Below, in pieces: positions 6,706 to 13,691 of a stretch of DNA of 15,995 nucleotides (position 1 is its first letter; each line of letters begins with the position of its first letter). The DNA is from Sediminicola sp047612485 (GTDB lineage: Bacteria; Bacteroidota; Bacteroidia; Flavobacteriales; Flavobacteriaceae). Below the pieces are notes generated by a model. It searched no databases. It was given only the letters and a program-made list of their open reading frames with translations, and had not been told where the DNA came from. The translations under genes were made by a program, and so were the position numbers. The stretch lies in assembly GCA_047612485.1 (NCBI GenBank), contig JBLGAT010000062.1, forward strand, positions 1 to 15,995, in the 5' to 3' direction.

Positions 6706-7785
6706 ATGTCCGAAAAATTAATGTCCAAGAAAAAACCTGCTTTTCCTATATGTGATAGACTGGATGCTTATTTACAGCACTATAGCCGAAAAATAGAAAT
6801 CCCTATTTTTTATGATGACCTTCTGCGGTTTAATGGTTCTGTAGTGGTCTATGATAATAAAGATGAAGACACCATGTGGATCAGGGTCTATTACTCTGAA
6901 TATGAACGTCAGGAAATAGACTTAAGCCTAAAAAAAGTATATTCTATTTTACATTCGGACGGTAGTGATAATATTATCCAATATTTAAATGTTGATGCGG
7001 TAGACTACTGTACGTTTGGTAATTCTAAGCCTTTTAGGATAAAAATAAGGAACATCCTCAATGATAATTTCACCTATTTTTATGTTAAGAAAACAGATGC
7101 CTCCAGAGTTTATGGCCTGGAGTTGGAGCATATGCTTTCTCCGTATAACCTCAATTTTTTGGTTTATAAGGATACCCTGATAGAAGAGCATATATCTGGT
7201 ATTCCAGGAGATGTTTTTATCAAAGAAATGTTGCCAAAATGTACAGAGCCCGAAAAGGCCCAATTGGCAAAGGAATTTGTGAAATTCAATGAAAGGTGCA
7301 TGATTCGTTTGCTAGGCGATATGCGTTCCTATAACTATGTTATTGTCCCTACACACGATTTTGACCATGTGGTGTACAGGATAAGGGCTATTGATTTTGA
7401 TCAACAGTGTTTTGAGGGTAAACTCAAGGTATATAGGCCGCAATTTTTTAAGGAGAATTTATTGATGGTAGAAATGGTGCGCAAGAAATTACAGGACCAC
7501 TCCATAGATCAATACAAGATAGAGGAGCGATCCATTGTAGCGAAAAGGATACTGAGTTCGGGAAAGAGAATTAAGAAATTGGTATCCATATGTAAGAGCG
7601 ATAAAATTTCGAACATAGAAAATATAAAGATGTTGCGCGAACAAATTTTTGAACTCACCTATGATCCCAATTTAAAAAGAAGCAGAAACATGGGTCATAT
7701 ACTCAGTAGCGTTTTGGATTTTGTAACAAAGAATTATGAGAACGTTAGTATGAAGCAAATTTGGGAGAATAAAATACAAATTTAG
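6706..7785 (+). CDS. Unrecognised protein with kinase-like residue pattern
   Basis: A 359-residue soluble protein without signal peptide or membrane segment; I do not recognise a named family. The N-terminal part (about 1-115) is mixed, with several beta-rich stretches. The middle contains, in the order expected of a protein-kinase-like fold: Lys128/129 in FTYFYVKK (beta-3 Lys position), Glu139/141 in YGLELEH (alpha-C Glu position), a hinge-like KDTLIEEHISGIPG (155-168), D205-x4-N210 in GDMRSYNYV (catalytic-loop spacing D-x4-N) and D230/D232 in RAIDFDQQ (DFG-like metal-binding Asp). The C-terminal 110 residues are helical and rich in Lys. The kinase reading is inference from motif order only; there is no glycine-rich loop I can point to. 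The start ATG at 6706 could also be the in-frame ATG at 6721 (MSKKK). Transcribed alone, ending in a bidirectional terminator. Confidence 0.85.
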   Translation: MSEKLMSKKKPAFPICDRLDAYLQHYSRKIEIPIFYDDLLRFNGSVVVYDNKDEDTMWIRVYYSEYERQEIDLSLKKVYSILHSDGSDNIIQYLNVDAVDYCTFGNSKPFRIKIRNILNDNFTYFYVKKTDASRVYGLELEHMLSPYNLNFLVYKDTLIEEHISGIPGDVFIKEMLPKCTEPEKAQLAKEFVKFNERCMIRLLGDMRSYNYVIVPTHDFDHVVYRIRAIDFDQQCFEGKLKVYRPQFFKENLLMVEMVRKKLQDHSIDQYKIEERSIVAKRILSSGKRIKKLVSICKSDKISNIENIKMLREQIFELTYDPNLKRSRNMGHILSSVLDFVTKNYENVSMKQIWENKIQI

Positions 7786-7812
7786 GAATACTAAATTCCA
7801 TTAGAGTGTGGT

Positions 7813-7849
7813 AAAAAAAAGGGGGCATAGTTATATGTCCCTTTTTTTT
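7813..7849. terminator. Bidirectional terminator between convergent genes
   Basis: Eight A residues (7813-7820), the stem GGGGGCATA (7821-7829), the loop GTTA, the return stem TATGTCCC (7834-7841) and eight T residues (7842-7849) form an almost symmetric hairpin with two G-T pairs. It has a U tract in both reading directions and lies between the ends of the 6706-7785 gene and the opposite NdpA-like gene, so it can serve both. Confidence 0.9.
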
Positions 7850-7876
7850 ATTAAAAATATAACGTGTCTACATGAC

Positions 7877-8935
7877 CTAGCTTTTTTGTTCTTTGTTGAA
7901 ATAGACCAAATAGTAGTACATCTGACGCTCTTCATCCCAACCTTTTTCAACAAATTTCTCTGCTGACTCTGGGTTAATAAAATCCAATTTTATCTGGATA
8001 TTGGTGTCCAGGTTGATCACGTTCTTAATTTTCTTCCTGGCGTCTGAAACAGCCTTGTTGGCGATATCAAAATTTGATACATCCTCTATACTATATTTGG
8101 GCCCCTTTTCCACTTTGTAATTCTTGAACTCAGGAATTAGGTCAGGATTGCCCATTACTTCGTTCAAGAAATTAGTTTCCTCAAAAGCGTCATTTTTTGC
8201 AAAATGGTTCACTGCCCTGTTCATGAAGAGCACTTCTTGTTGTTTGTCCTCGGCAGGTAACACAACATCTTTGGCGAAATTCTGACAAAACTTTAAATAG
8301 TTTTTGGTTTTGAAATTATCATCGGACAACGGGTCTGCCCCCAAAAAATTCTCCAACCAATATTTAGTGTCATACCTATTACTGTCCACGGAAAGGATTT
8401 TATACCCGTCCTCTTTTTCCGTATTGAAAATGAGACACCCCTTATCCAACTTGTTGATATTGATCCCTTGTTGCACCAATATATCTAAATTGTTGCCCTT
8501 CTCCTCAAATTGAAGAAAATCGTGCTTTAGTTCACTTTTAAATACTCCTACTGCATTTACTTTTTTATTGTCCAATAGCAGATCGGTGAGGTAAGCAATA
8601 TATACTTCACCACTCTTTATATGGGGATGGTTCGATTGTTCGAACAAATGAGTTGCAATCTTTTTGGAATTGGCATGTGCGGTGCTGGGATCGTTAAAGA
8701 CATCGGACACAATTTTATAAATTTCATTGAATTCCACATCCACTTCATCGCTGAACTTGAAATAATTTTCCTCTTTTTCCCTAAAAGGTTTAAAAAAGTA
8801 TTCCTTTAAAAGACCTGTAGTTTCGTCATTTAGGGCGAAAGGTTCCGAGGAAAGGAATACACCATCTCCCTTGTTCTTATTTCCAACACGATGCAAGGAG
8901 ATGCTCTCAATTTGGGTAGCGTAAAGATTGATCAT
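7877..8935 (-). CDS. Nucleoid-associated protein, NdpA/YejK (NA37) family
   Basis: A 352-residue protein resembling the 37-kDa nucleoid-associated family (E. coli YejK/NdpA), reported to bind double-stranded DNA and to associate with the nucleoid. Features supporting this: the N-terminal INLYATQIESISLHRVGNK, with the hydrophobic/HxVG pattern of the family; the GEVYIAYLTDLLLDNKKVNAVGVFKSE strand pair (about 108-134); the DKGCLIF..ED.YKILSVD segment (about 164-184); and the YWLENFLGADPLSDDNFKT motif (193-211) that is typical of this family. The C-terminal third is helical and ends with a basic-acidic mix. No frame damage. It is the last gene of the minus-strand run and ends in the shared terminator. 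The preceding 93-bp gap is A/T rich and shows no convincing promoter. The precise cellular role in Bacteroidota is not known to me. Confidence 0.82.
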   Translation of the reverse strand: MINLYATQIESISLHRVGNKNKGDGVFLSSEPFALNDETTGLLKEYFFKPFREKEENYFKFSDEVDVEFNEIYKIVSDVFNDPSTAHANSKKIATHLFEQSNHPHIKSGEVYIAYLTDLLLDNKKVNAVGVFKSELKHDFLQFEEKGNNLDILVQQGININKLDKGCLIFNTEKEDGYKILSVDSNRYDTKYWLENFLGADPLSDDNFKTKNYLKFCQNFAKDVVLPAEDKQQEVLFMNRAVNHFAKNDAFEETNFLNEVMGNPDLIPEFKNYKVEKGPKYSIEDVSNFDIANKAVSDARKKIKNVINLDTNIQIKLDFINPESAEKFVEKGWDEERQMYYYLVYFNKEQKS

Positions 8936-9028
8936 ATGTTGTTTAAATAGAAGTTTATACCTTTGGTCAAGGAATTTAATGGGTTGCGATTTTTTTTGTA
9001 TTTATTGCTGTTGGAAAATGATAACGGA

Positions 9029-9523
9029 CTAGTTCCAGTTTTCATCAAAATCTAAATCTTCATAGTTGTCCAAGGTATCATCAAAATCGAACATCGGATC
9101 AGATTCAAAATTCTTCTCTGGTGGGGAATCAGGTAATTCACCAAAACTGAACAAAATGTTTGGATAGACCCTGCCATCCTCTTTTTCCACCGTGTCGGCC
9201 AACTCCACAAAGAAGGTCCACATGCTCAAAAAGTCGTACACATAAATGAGCTTGGGGGTGTTTTCAGTAAGTAGGTCCTCTATATGTGTTTCCTGCATGG
9301 AACGTACATCAGAACCACCTTCTCCCATATCTGAGAGGGCAATTTCTTCTTCTTGGTTCCACTCGTCATCGCAGGTATAAAAGGAGGCCATTTCATTCCC
9401 TAGAAACCCAAAGGATTGGATAATCGTATTGTGAAATTCTTCAAGTGTTCTATTTCCTTCAATTTCAATATCCCTAAAGACATCTTCTTCCGCATCTAGA
9501 ATTACTCGTATCTTATAAATCAT
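9029..9523 (-). CDS. pRiA4b ORF-3-like (TnpR-passenger family) protein
   Basis: A 164-residue acidic protein of the plasmid pRiA4b ORF-3-like / IS1096 TnpR-passenger domain family. Visible hallmarks are the opening YKIRVILD-EDVFRDIEIEG (the 'lkv.L.....iwR.i.v....tL..lh..I' pattern), EEFHNTIIQSFGF, then a FYTCDDEW segment and the central YVYDFLSMWTFFVEL, corresponding to the family's 'Y.YDfGD.W.h.i.l' strand. The tail (about 130-164) is strongly acidic (repeated D/E with FDFDD, YEDLDFDENWN). I start at the ATG at 9523 rather than the TTG at 9529. Despite the family name there is no transposase or plasmid gene nearby; it sits 28 bp after ctaA and is probably co-transcribed with it. Function unknown. 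Confidence 0.8.
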   Translation of the reverse strand: MIYKIRVILDAEEDVFRDIEIEGNRTLEEFHNTIIQSFGFLGNEMASFYTCDDEWNQEEEIALSDMGEGGSDVRSMQETHIEDLLTENTPKLIYVYDFLSMWTFFVELADTVEKEDGRVYPNILFSFGELPDSPPEKNFESDPMFDFDDTLDNYEDLDFDENWN

Positions 9524-9551
9524 TGTCAACAGCTTTTAAGAGGAGGCAAAG

Positions 9552-10586
9552 TTACAAAGTTTTGAACGTTTTACTTGCTTTTGTAGCTTCCAAAACCAAA
9601 TAGAATTGTACCCCGAACAAAAGGGCAGCTAACATCAAGTGAATGGGTTGACTTCCAAAAGGAAAATCAATATATACCATGAGTATACCTGAAAATATTT
9701 CCAATATAATGAGAGCCATCACCCATTTGATTTTTGGATATCCAAGCTGGAATTTAAATATTCGATAGGTAATTATGGTATTTAACAAGAAAACAAGAAT
9801 GGAAAAGGAGCGGTGTATATAAAATATGAGGGTGGGGTCTTGAAGGTATAAATTTTTGGCGTATTCCCCAAAAATATCAATTTGTTCGTCCACAAACTGT
9901 CGGACCTGTGTTCCCATAATGATCTGTACCATGGTAATCCCCAACGCCAGGGCCAAAAGTGTAGTGAGGGACTTGTTTGCCTTGTTGTTCTTTATCTTGG
10001 TTCCCGAAATGTGAATGATATAAAGTAGGGCAGCAACTATTACCAATGCCATTACCATATGGATCGAAATTTTGGATGGTAATAATACCGAATAAACCAC
10101 CGTTGCCCCAAGCCAGGCCTGAAAGCCCATTCCAAAAACCACCAACCATGACAATATAGGGACCAATTTGTTCTTTTTCCAATAGCTAAAAGAAACTACG
10201 GCCAATACCAAAGTGGCCAAACCGGCCAAGGCACCAAAAAGTCTGTTGATGAATTCTATCCATGTATGCATTGGATTAAAAATGGCATAATCGTGCCTAG
10301 TGTAGGCCTCCCATTTATTTTCAGTATAAATATCGGACGTTTCAAAATCTTCCTTGGCCACCTTTAAAGATTCATCAACAATAATGACCTGGCCTTTCTT
10401 GAAAACCTTGTTGGGTTGCCATTGCAGATCCATACTAGTGGTAGGGGGAATGTAATATCCAAAACACTTTGGCCAATCTGGGCAGCCCATTCCGCTACCG
10501 GTCATACGCACGACCGTGCCGGCTATAATGACCAAGTAAACCAATACTAAGGCTGTTTTTGCAATTCTTCTGAAATACTGATGCAT
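9552..10586 (-). CDS. ctaA: Heme A synthase, COX15/CtaA family
   Basis: Integral membrane enzyme that oxidises the C8 methyl of heme O to give heme A for aa3-type cytochrome oxidase; it is itself a heme protein. The 344 residues hold about eight transmembrane segments in two homologous four-helix halves. Landmarks: RMTGSGMGCPDWPKCFG (27-43) with Cys35 and Cys41, likely the extracellular loop cysteine pair; HTWIEFINRLFG (107-118); SIHMVMA (H176); IHRSFS (H258); PIHLMLA (H316). Three of the four conserved axial histidines (Bacillus CtaA H60, H123, H216, H278 by family knowledge) are present, but the first E-x-x-H-R motif reads E111-F-I-N114-R115. A long insertion (about 48-104) between helix 1 and that motif is typical of the COX15-like Bacteroidota type. 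Preceded by a TAnnTTTG element at 10606-10613. Confidence 0.95.
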   Translation of the reverse strand: MHQYFRRIAKTALVLVYLVIIAGTVVRMTGSGMGCPDWPKCFGYYIPPTTSMDLQWQPNKVFKKGQVIIVDESLKVAKEDFETSDIYTENKWEAYTRHDYAIFNPMHTWIEFINRLFGALAGLATLVLAVVSFSYWKKNKLVPILSWLVVFGMGFQAWLGATVVYSVLLPSKISIHMVMALVIVAALLYIIHISGTKIKNNKANKSLTTLLALALGITMVQIIMGTQVRQFVDEQIDIFGEYAKNLYLQDPTLIFYIHRSFSILVFLLNTIITYRIFKFQLGYPKIKWVMALIILEIFSGILMVYIDFPFGSQPIHLMLAALLFGVQFYLVLEATKASKTFKTL

Positions 10587-10605
10587 TGTAAAAATTATGT
10601 GTCTA

Positions 10606-10613
10606 CAAAATTA
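10606..10613 (-). promoter_or_regulatory. Candidate -7 promoter element of ctaA
   Basis: Read on the minus strand this is TAATTTTG, a perfect match to the Bacteroidota -7 consensus TAnnTTTG. Transcription would start near 10600, leaving a leader of roughly 13 bases before the ctaA ATG. No TTG lies at the usual 17-23 bp upstream, so only half of the promoter signature is present. Confidence 0.45.
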
Positions 10614-10625
10614 CTATAGTTTTGC

Positions 10626-10663
10626 TTATTGTTTAATATTTAATAAATATAATTCAACAATAA
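10626..10663. repeat. Nested A/T-rich inverted repeats upstream of ctaA
   Basis: TTATTGTT (10626-10633) and AACAATAA (10656-10663) are a perfect 8-bp inverted repeat. Between them lies a second perfect one, ATATTTA-A-TAAATAT (10636-10650). The centres differ by about 1.5 bp. The element sits just upstream of the ctaA -7 element and after the end of cca. It has no GC-rich stem, so it is unlikely to be a standard terminator; an operator is possible. Confidence 0.45.
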
Positions 10664-10708
10664 TTTTTATATGTCAAGCAAGTAATAAATTACAACTGTG
10701 TTGGCTTC

Positions 10709-12133
10709 CTAACATTTTGTGAGTCCCATGCTCTTGCCCTTTTGAAACATATATTGTTTGGCAGCCTTGTATTCATTGGGAATTTCTCCTTCTAAGATTG
10801 CTTCCTTTATGGCATCTTTTATAATGCCAATCTCCTTGGATGGTTTAAGACCAAAAGATTCCATGATTTCCTCTCCACTTACCGGAGGTTGAAAATTCCT
10901 TATATGGTCCCGCTCTTCGACCTCCACTATTTTTTGTCGTACAATTTTAAAGTTATTCTTGTACTGCTTTTGTTTTTTGGAATTTTTGGTAGTGATATCG
11001 GCCTCACAGAGCGTCATTAGATCCTCTACATTTTCACCAGCATCAAAAATAAGTCTTCGCACTGCCGAATCAGTTACGAAGTCCTCCGAAAGCACTATGG
11101 GCCTAGAGCTCATAAGGACCAATTTTTGAACGAATTTCATTTTATCGTTCAAGGGCAAACGTAACCTTTTGAATATTTTATAGGTCATTTTAGATCCTAT
11201 AAACTCATGCCCGTGGAAAGTCCACCCTATTTTTTTGTCAAATTTCTTTGTTGGGGCCTTGCCTATGTCATGCAGCAGGGCTGCCCATCGCAACCAGACA
11301 TTATCCGTATGTTTGGAAATATTGTCCACTACCTCCAACGTATGCCAAAAGTTATCCTTGTGTCGTTGGCCCTCAATTTCCTCAATCCCTTGTAAGGCGG
11401 TAAGTTCCGGTAGAATATATTCCAATAATCCTGTTTTGTGCAAAAGGCCGAGACCTAGAGATGGCGTGGAACTTGAAAGTATTTTGTTGAGCTCGTCAAC
11501 AATACGTTCTTTTGAAATAATCTGTATGCGATCCTTATTCTCCGTTATTGCATTTAGTGATTGGGGATAGATGGTGAAATTGAGCTGTGAGGCAAATCGT
11601 ATTGCACGCATCATGCGCAGCGGATCATCGGAATAGGTAATATCTGGATCAAGTGGGGTACGGATCAATTTCTTTTCCAAGTCTGAAATCCCATCAAATG
11701 GATCCAATAAAGTACCATAATCATCCTCATTAAGGGAGATGGCAAGGGCGTTTATGGTGAAATCCCGCCTTTTTTGATCGTCTTCCAGGGTTCCGTCCTC
11801 AACCACAGGTTTTCTACTATCGTGATGGTAGCTTTCCTTTCTTGCGCCCACAAACTCCAATTCAACCCCTTTATTTTTTAACATTGCCGTCCCAAAGTTT
11901 TTGAAAACGGCAACCTCAGGTTTTTCAGATAGTTTGCTCGCTACTTTTTTTGCCAGCTCAATGCCACTGCCGACAGTAACAATATCTATATCCTTGGGAG
12001 TTCCCCTTTGAAGAAGGTAGTCCCTTACATATCCGCCAATGACATAACATCTGATGTCCATTTCTTTGGCAGCTTCGGCTATAATTTTGAATATGGGGTC
12101 TTTTATTGCTTTCTTGTGGTTCTGATGCGTCAT
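10709..12133 (-). CDS. cca: CCA-adding tRNA nucleotidyltransferase with HD domain
   Basis: Adds or repairs the 3'-terminal CCA of tRNAs in the cytosol using CTP and ATP. The 474-residue class II enzyme shows the head motif GGYVRDYLL (33-41) with G33, G34, R37 and D38; the catalytic DID (48-50); the RRDFTINALA segment (122-131); LDPFDG (143-148); and the ERxxxE-like neck motif KERIVDELNKIL (208-219) after the R-FASQLNF stretch. An HD domain follows: W/HTLEVVD (264-270) and H288-D289 (ALLHDIGKAP), often linked to phosphohydrolase activity in Cca proteins. Poly(A) polymerase is the alternative reading of the same fold; CCA addition is more likely for this phylum. The start ATG (12131-12133) follows the tsaC stop codon by one base (TAA-A-ATG), which implies translational coupling. 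Confidence 0.92.
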   Translation of the reverse strand: MTHQNHKKAIKDPIFKIIAEAAKEMDIRCYVIGGYVRDYLLQRGTPKDIDIVTVGSGIELAKKVASKLSEKPEVAVFKNFGTAMLKNKGVELEFVGARKESYHHDSRKPVVEDGTLEDDQKRRDFTINALAISLNEDDYGTLLDPFDGISDLEKKLIRTPLDPDITYSDDPLRMMRAIRFASQLNFTIYPQSLNAITENKDRIQIISKERIVDELNKILSSSTPSLGLGLLHKTGLLEYILPELTALQGIEEIEGQRHKDNFWHTLEVVDNISKHTDNVWLRWAALLHDIGKAPTKKFDKKIGWTFHGHEFIGSKMTYKIFKRLRLPLNDKMKFVQKLVLMSSRPIVLSEDFVTDSAVRRLIFDAGENVEDLMTLCEADITTKNSKKQKQYKNNFKIVRQKIVEVEERDHIRNFQPPVSGEEIMESFGLKPSKEIGIIKDAIKEAILEGEIPNEYKAAKQYMFQKGKSMGLTKC

Positions 12134-12134
12134 T

Positions 12135-12695
12135 TTATTCTCTGATCACTTTAACAGTTCCATCATTGCCGAGTTTAATTATGGATGAGGGAGTGCTTTT
12201 TTCTTTATCGCGGTCCAAATTTACCACATAGTCCACACCTTTTAAAATCTCAGGGCTTATTTCTTTGAAACTTGCAGGAGTGGGTGCTCCTGCAATGTTG
12301 GCGGAAGTCGAGACCAATGGCTTTTTCAACCTTTGGATAAGGTACTGGCAAAATTTATCGGATGCTACCCGTATCGCCAAGGTGTCATCCTCAGCAATAA
12401 GGCTTTTTGCCACTCCCTTGGGATGGTCGTACACAATGGTCGTGGGTTTGGTGGCCATATCTATAATGTCAAAAGCAACATCGGGTACTTTTTGGACGTG
12501 CTGTTCCAGCATAAAATCATTGGCCACCAGGCAGATCATGGTTTTAGTATTGGCTCTTTTTTTTAGTGCATATATTTTTGCGACCGCTTCAGTATTGGTG
12601 GCATCACAACCAATTCCCCATATGGTATCGGTTGGGTAAAGTATGATTCCTCCCTTAAGGAGAATATCAAGACAGGTTTTAATTTCTTCGGTCAT
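12135..12695 (-). CDS. tsaC: L-threonylcarbamoyladenylate synthase (TsaC/YrdC/Sua5)
   Basis: Makes threonylcarbamoyl-AMP from threonine, bicarbonate and ATP, the first step of the universal t6A37 modification of ANN-decoding tRNAs, completed by TsaD/TsaB/TsaE. The 186 residues match the short, single-domain TsaC type without the Sua5 extension. Motifs: YPTDTIWGIGCDA (20-32), the KKR basic patch (45-47) that lies in the nucleotide pocket, STSAN (129-133) followed by IAGAPTP, and PSSIIKL near the end. The start ATG at 12695 lies about 11 bases after the predicted transcription start of the promoter at 12713-12745. It is the first gene of the pair tsaC-cca, both acting on tRNA. YciO-type paralogues are the alternative, but the intact KKR and STSAN motifs favour TsaC. 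Confidence 0.93.
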   Translation of the reverse strand: MTEEIKTCLDILLKGGIILYPTDTIWGIGCDATNTEAVAKIYALKKRANTKTMICLVANDFMLEQHVQKVPDVAFDIIDMATKPTTIVYDHPKGVAKSLIAEDDTLAIRVASDKFCQYLIQRLKKPLVSTSANIAGAPTPASFKEISPEILKGVDYVVNLDRDKEKSTPSSIIKLGNDGTVKVIRE

Positions 12696-12712
12696 TATTG
12701 CATTTAAAGCTC

Positions 12713-12745
12713 CAAAGTTAAGATGTTTTACCAGATAACACCCAA
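12713..12745 (-). promoter_or_regulatory. Flavobacterial promoter of tsaC-cca
   Basis: On the minus strand, TTG (12743-12745) is followed after 22 bp by TAACTTTG (12713-12720), an exact match to the Bacteroidota consensus TTG-N17-23-TAnnTTTG. The predicted start of transcription is near 12706, with a leader of about 11 bases. It lies in the 57-bp gap after the glycosyltransferase gene and makes tsaC-cca an independent transcription unit. This is the best promoter match in the window. Confidence 0.6.
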
Positions 12746-12752
12746 TAGGTCT

Positions 12753-13574
12753 TTATTCTAATGTAATATTGAAATGTTCAGAAACCGCGATCCATTGGAT
12801 TCTATTTTTATCCTTATCGATATTCGTTTTTTTGAGGGATTCCTTTTGAGACCCTATAATGGGGATGGGATAATTGGGCTTTATGCTGGCCTCTCTTGAT
12901 ATTGTGCCGTTTATAGTGGACATTGCCTTAAACCAAAGGTCATCTGCTTTTGGTGTCAATTTTAAAAATAGATTTTTGCTGGTGGTTTCCTTGGCCAAAG
13001 CATGAGGTGGGTACAAGACACCTCCCGCCCCTATGGGGATTACGGCTTTTGGATTAGGAATTCCTTGTTTGGGGTAGGTCCATTTTTTGTAAGGTAGGAT
13101 CTCACCTTCGATTCCCGTTCGTATATATCTTGTTTGGTTCGCAATCACTTGGTCAGGATATTCCAAATGCTCTTTGTAGAGTAGTTGCAACCAATATCTG
13201 CGATAAATTAGGTCGTCGTCACAGGTCACAATAATATCGTCGTCAAATAGTTCGAGGCTATGGATCAATTTTCTATGGGAACAGGTGAGGCCAGAAAATT
13301 TTATTTCAAAACGATCGGACAATAGTTTCGATAGTTGTGGAGGAATTTCATTTTTGAGCGCATCATTTAACCACAAAAGAATTTTCTTTGGCATTACCCC
13401 CTGATCTAAAAGGCTTCTTATAACAATGTGCAGTGTTTGTAAACGCGAGGGAATAGAGGTCAGTGAAACGATAACTGGTATTTCTGTTTTATCCGTTTTT
13501 TCAAAATCGCCCACCTTTTTTGACAACAGTCTTAGGGTGTGAAAAATGGAAACGGGTATTTCTTTTACCTTCAT
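12753..13574 (-). CDS. Putative glycosyltransferase (GT-A type)
   Basis: A 273-residue cytosolic protein resembling GT-A glycosyltransferases that build surface polysaccharide. The entry strand VIVSLTSIPSRLQTLHIVIRSL (first 20 residues: 34-53) matches the 'vsLTSyP.R......i.SLl.Q' opening of this group, MPKKILLWLND (61-71) continues the nucleotide-binding fold, and TCDDDLIYRRYWL (117-129) supplies the D-x-D metal/sugar-nucleotide motif. GAGGVLYPP (about 188-196) resembles an acceptor-site loop, and ADDLWFKAM (about 215-223) looks like the late 'DD.W...' motif. No membrane segment is visible. The donor sugar and acceptor are unknown. A -7-like TATCTTTG element at 13641-13648 may drive it. It is divergent from the family-2 glycosyltransferase at 13692. 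Confidence 0.82.
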   Translation of the reverse strand: MKVKEIPVSIFHTLRLLSKKVGDFEKTDKTEIPVIVSLTSIPSRLQTLHIVIRSLLDQGVMPKKILLWLNDALKNEIPPQLSKLLSDRFEIKFSGLTCSHRKLIHSLELFDDDIIVTCDDDLIYRRYWLQLLYKEHLEYPDQVIANQTRYIRTGIEGEILPYKKWTYPKQGIPNPKAVIPIGAGGVLYPPHALAKETTSKNLFLKLTPKADDLWFKAMSTINGTISREASIKPNYPIPIIGSQKESLKKTNIDKDKNRIQWIAVSEHFNITLE

Positions 13575-13640
13575 AGGTCCTTTTTATGCGCTTAATCCCT
13601 AAGGTTTGTTATGGGGATATCATGATTATTGATGGAAATC

Positions 13641-13648
13641 CAAAGATA
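13641..13648 (-). promoter_or_regulatory. Candidate -7 element for the 12753-13574 glycosyltransferase
   Basis: The minus strand reads TATCTTTG here, an exact TAnnTTTG. The predicted leader is about 60 bases. No TTG lies at 17-23 bp upstream, so the support is partial. I see no comparable plus-strand element for the divergent gene in the same 117-bp gap. Confidence 0.35.
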
Positions 13649-13691
13649 TACAATAAGAGTTTTATATTTTTACCCCTTAATCGAATTTACC

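Noticed and set aside
9029..9529. Mobile element suggested by the 'IS1096 TnpR passenger' family name
   Set aside because: There are no terminal inverted repeats, target-site duplications, transposase or resolvase motifs; the neighbours are housekeeping genes.
9877..10182. A 101-codon glycine-rich frame on the same strand as ctaA
   Set aside because: It is a shifted-frame reading of the ctaA coding sequence, whose own frame has clear family motifs throughout; no independent start signal or family resemblance.
11235..11570. A 111-codon plus-strand frame opposite cca
   Set aside because: It lies antisense to the HD and neck regions of cca, which are well conserved, and its translation resembles no protein family.
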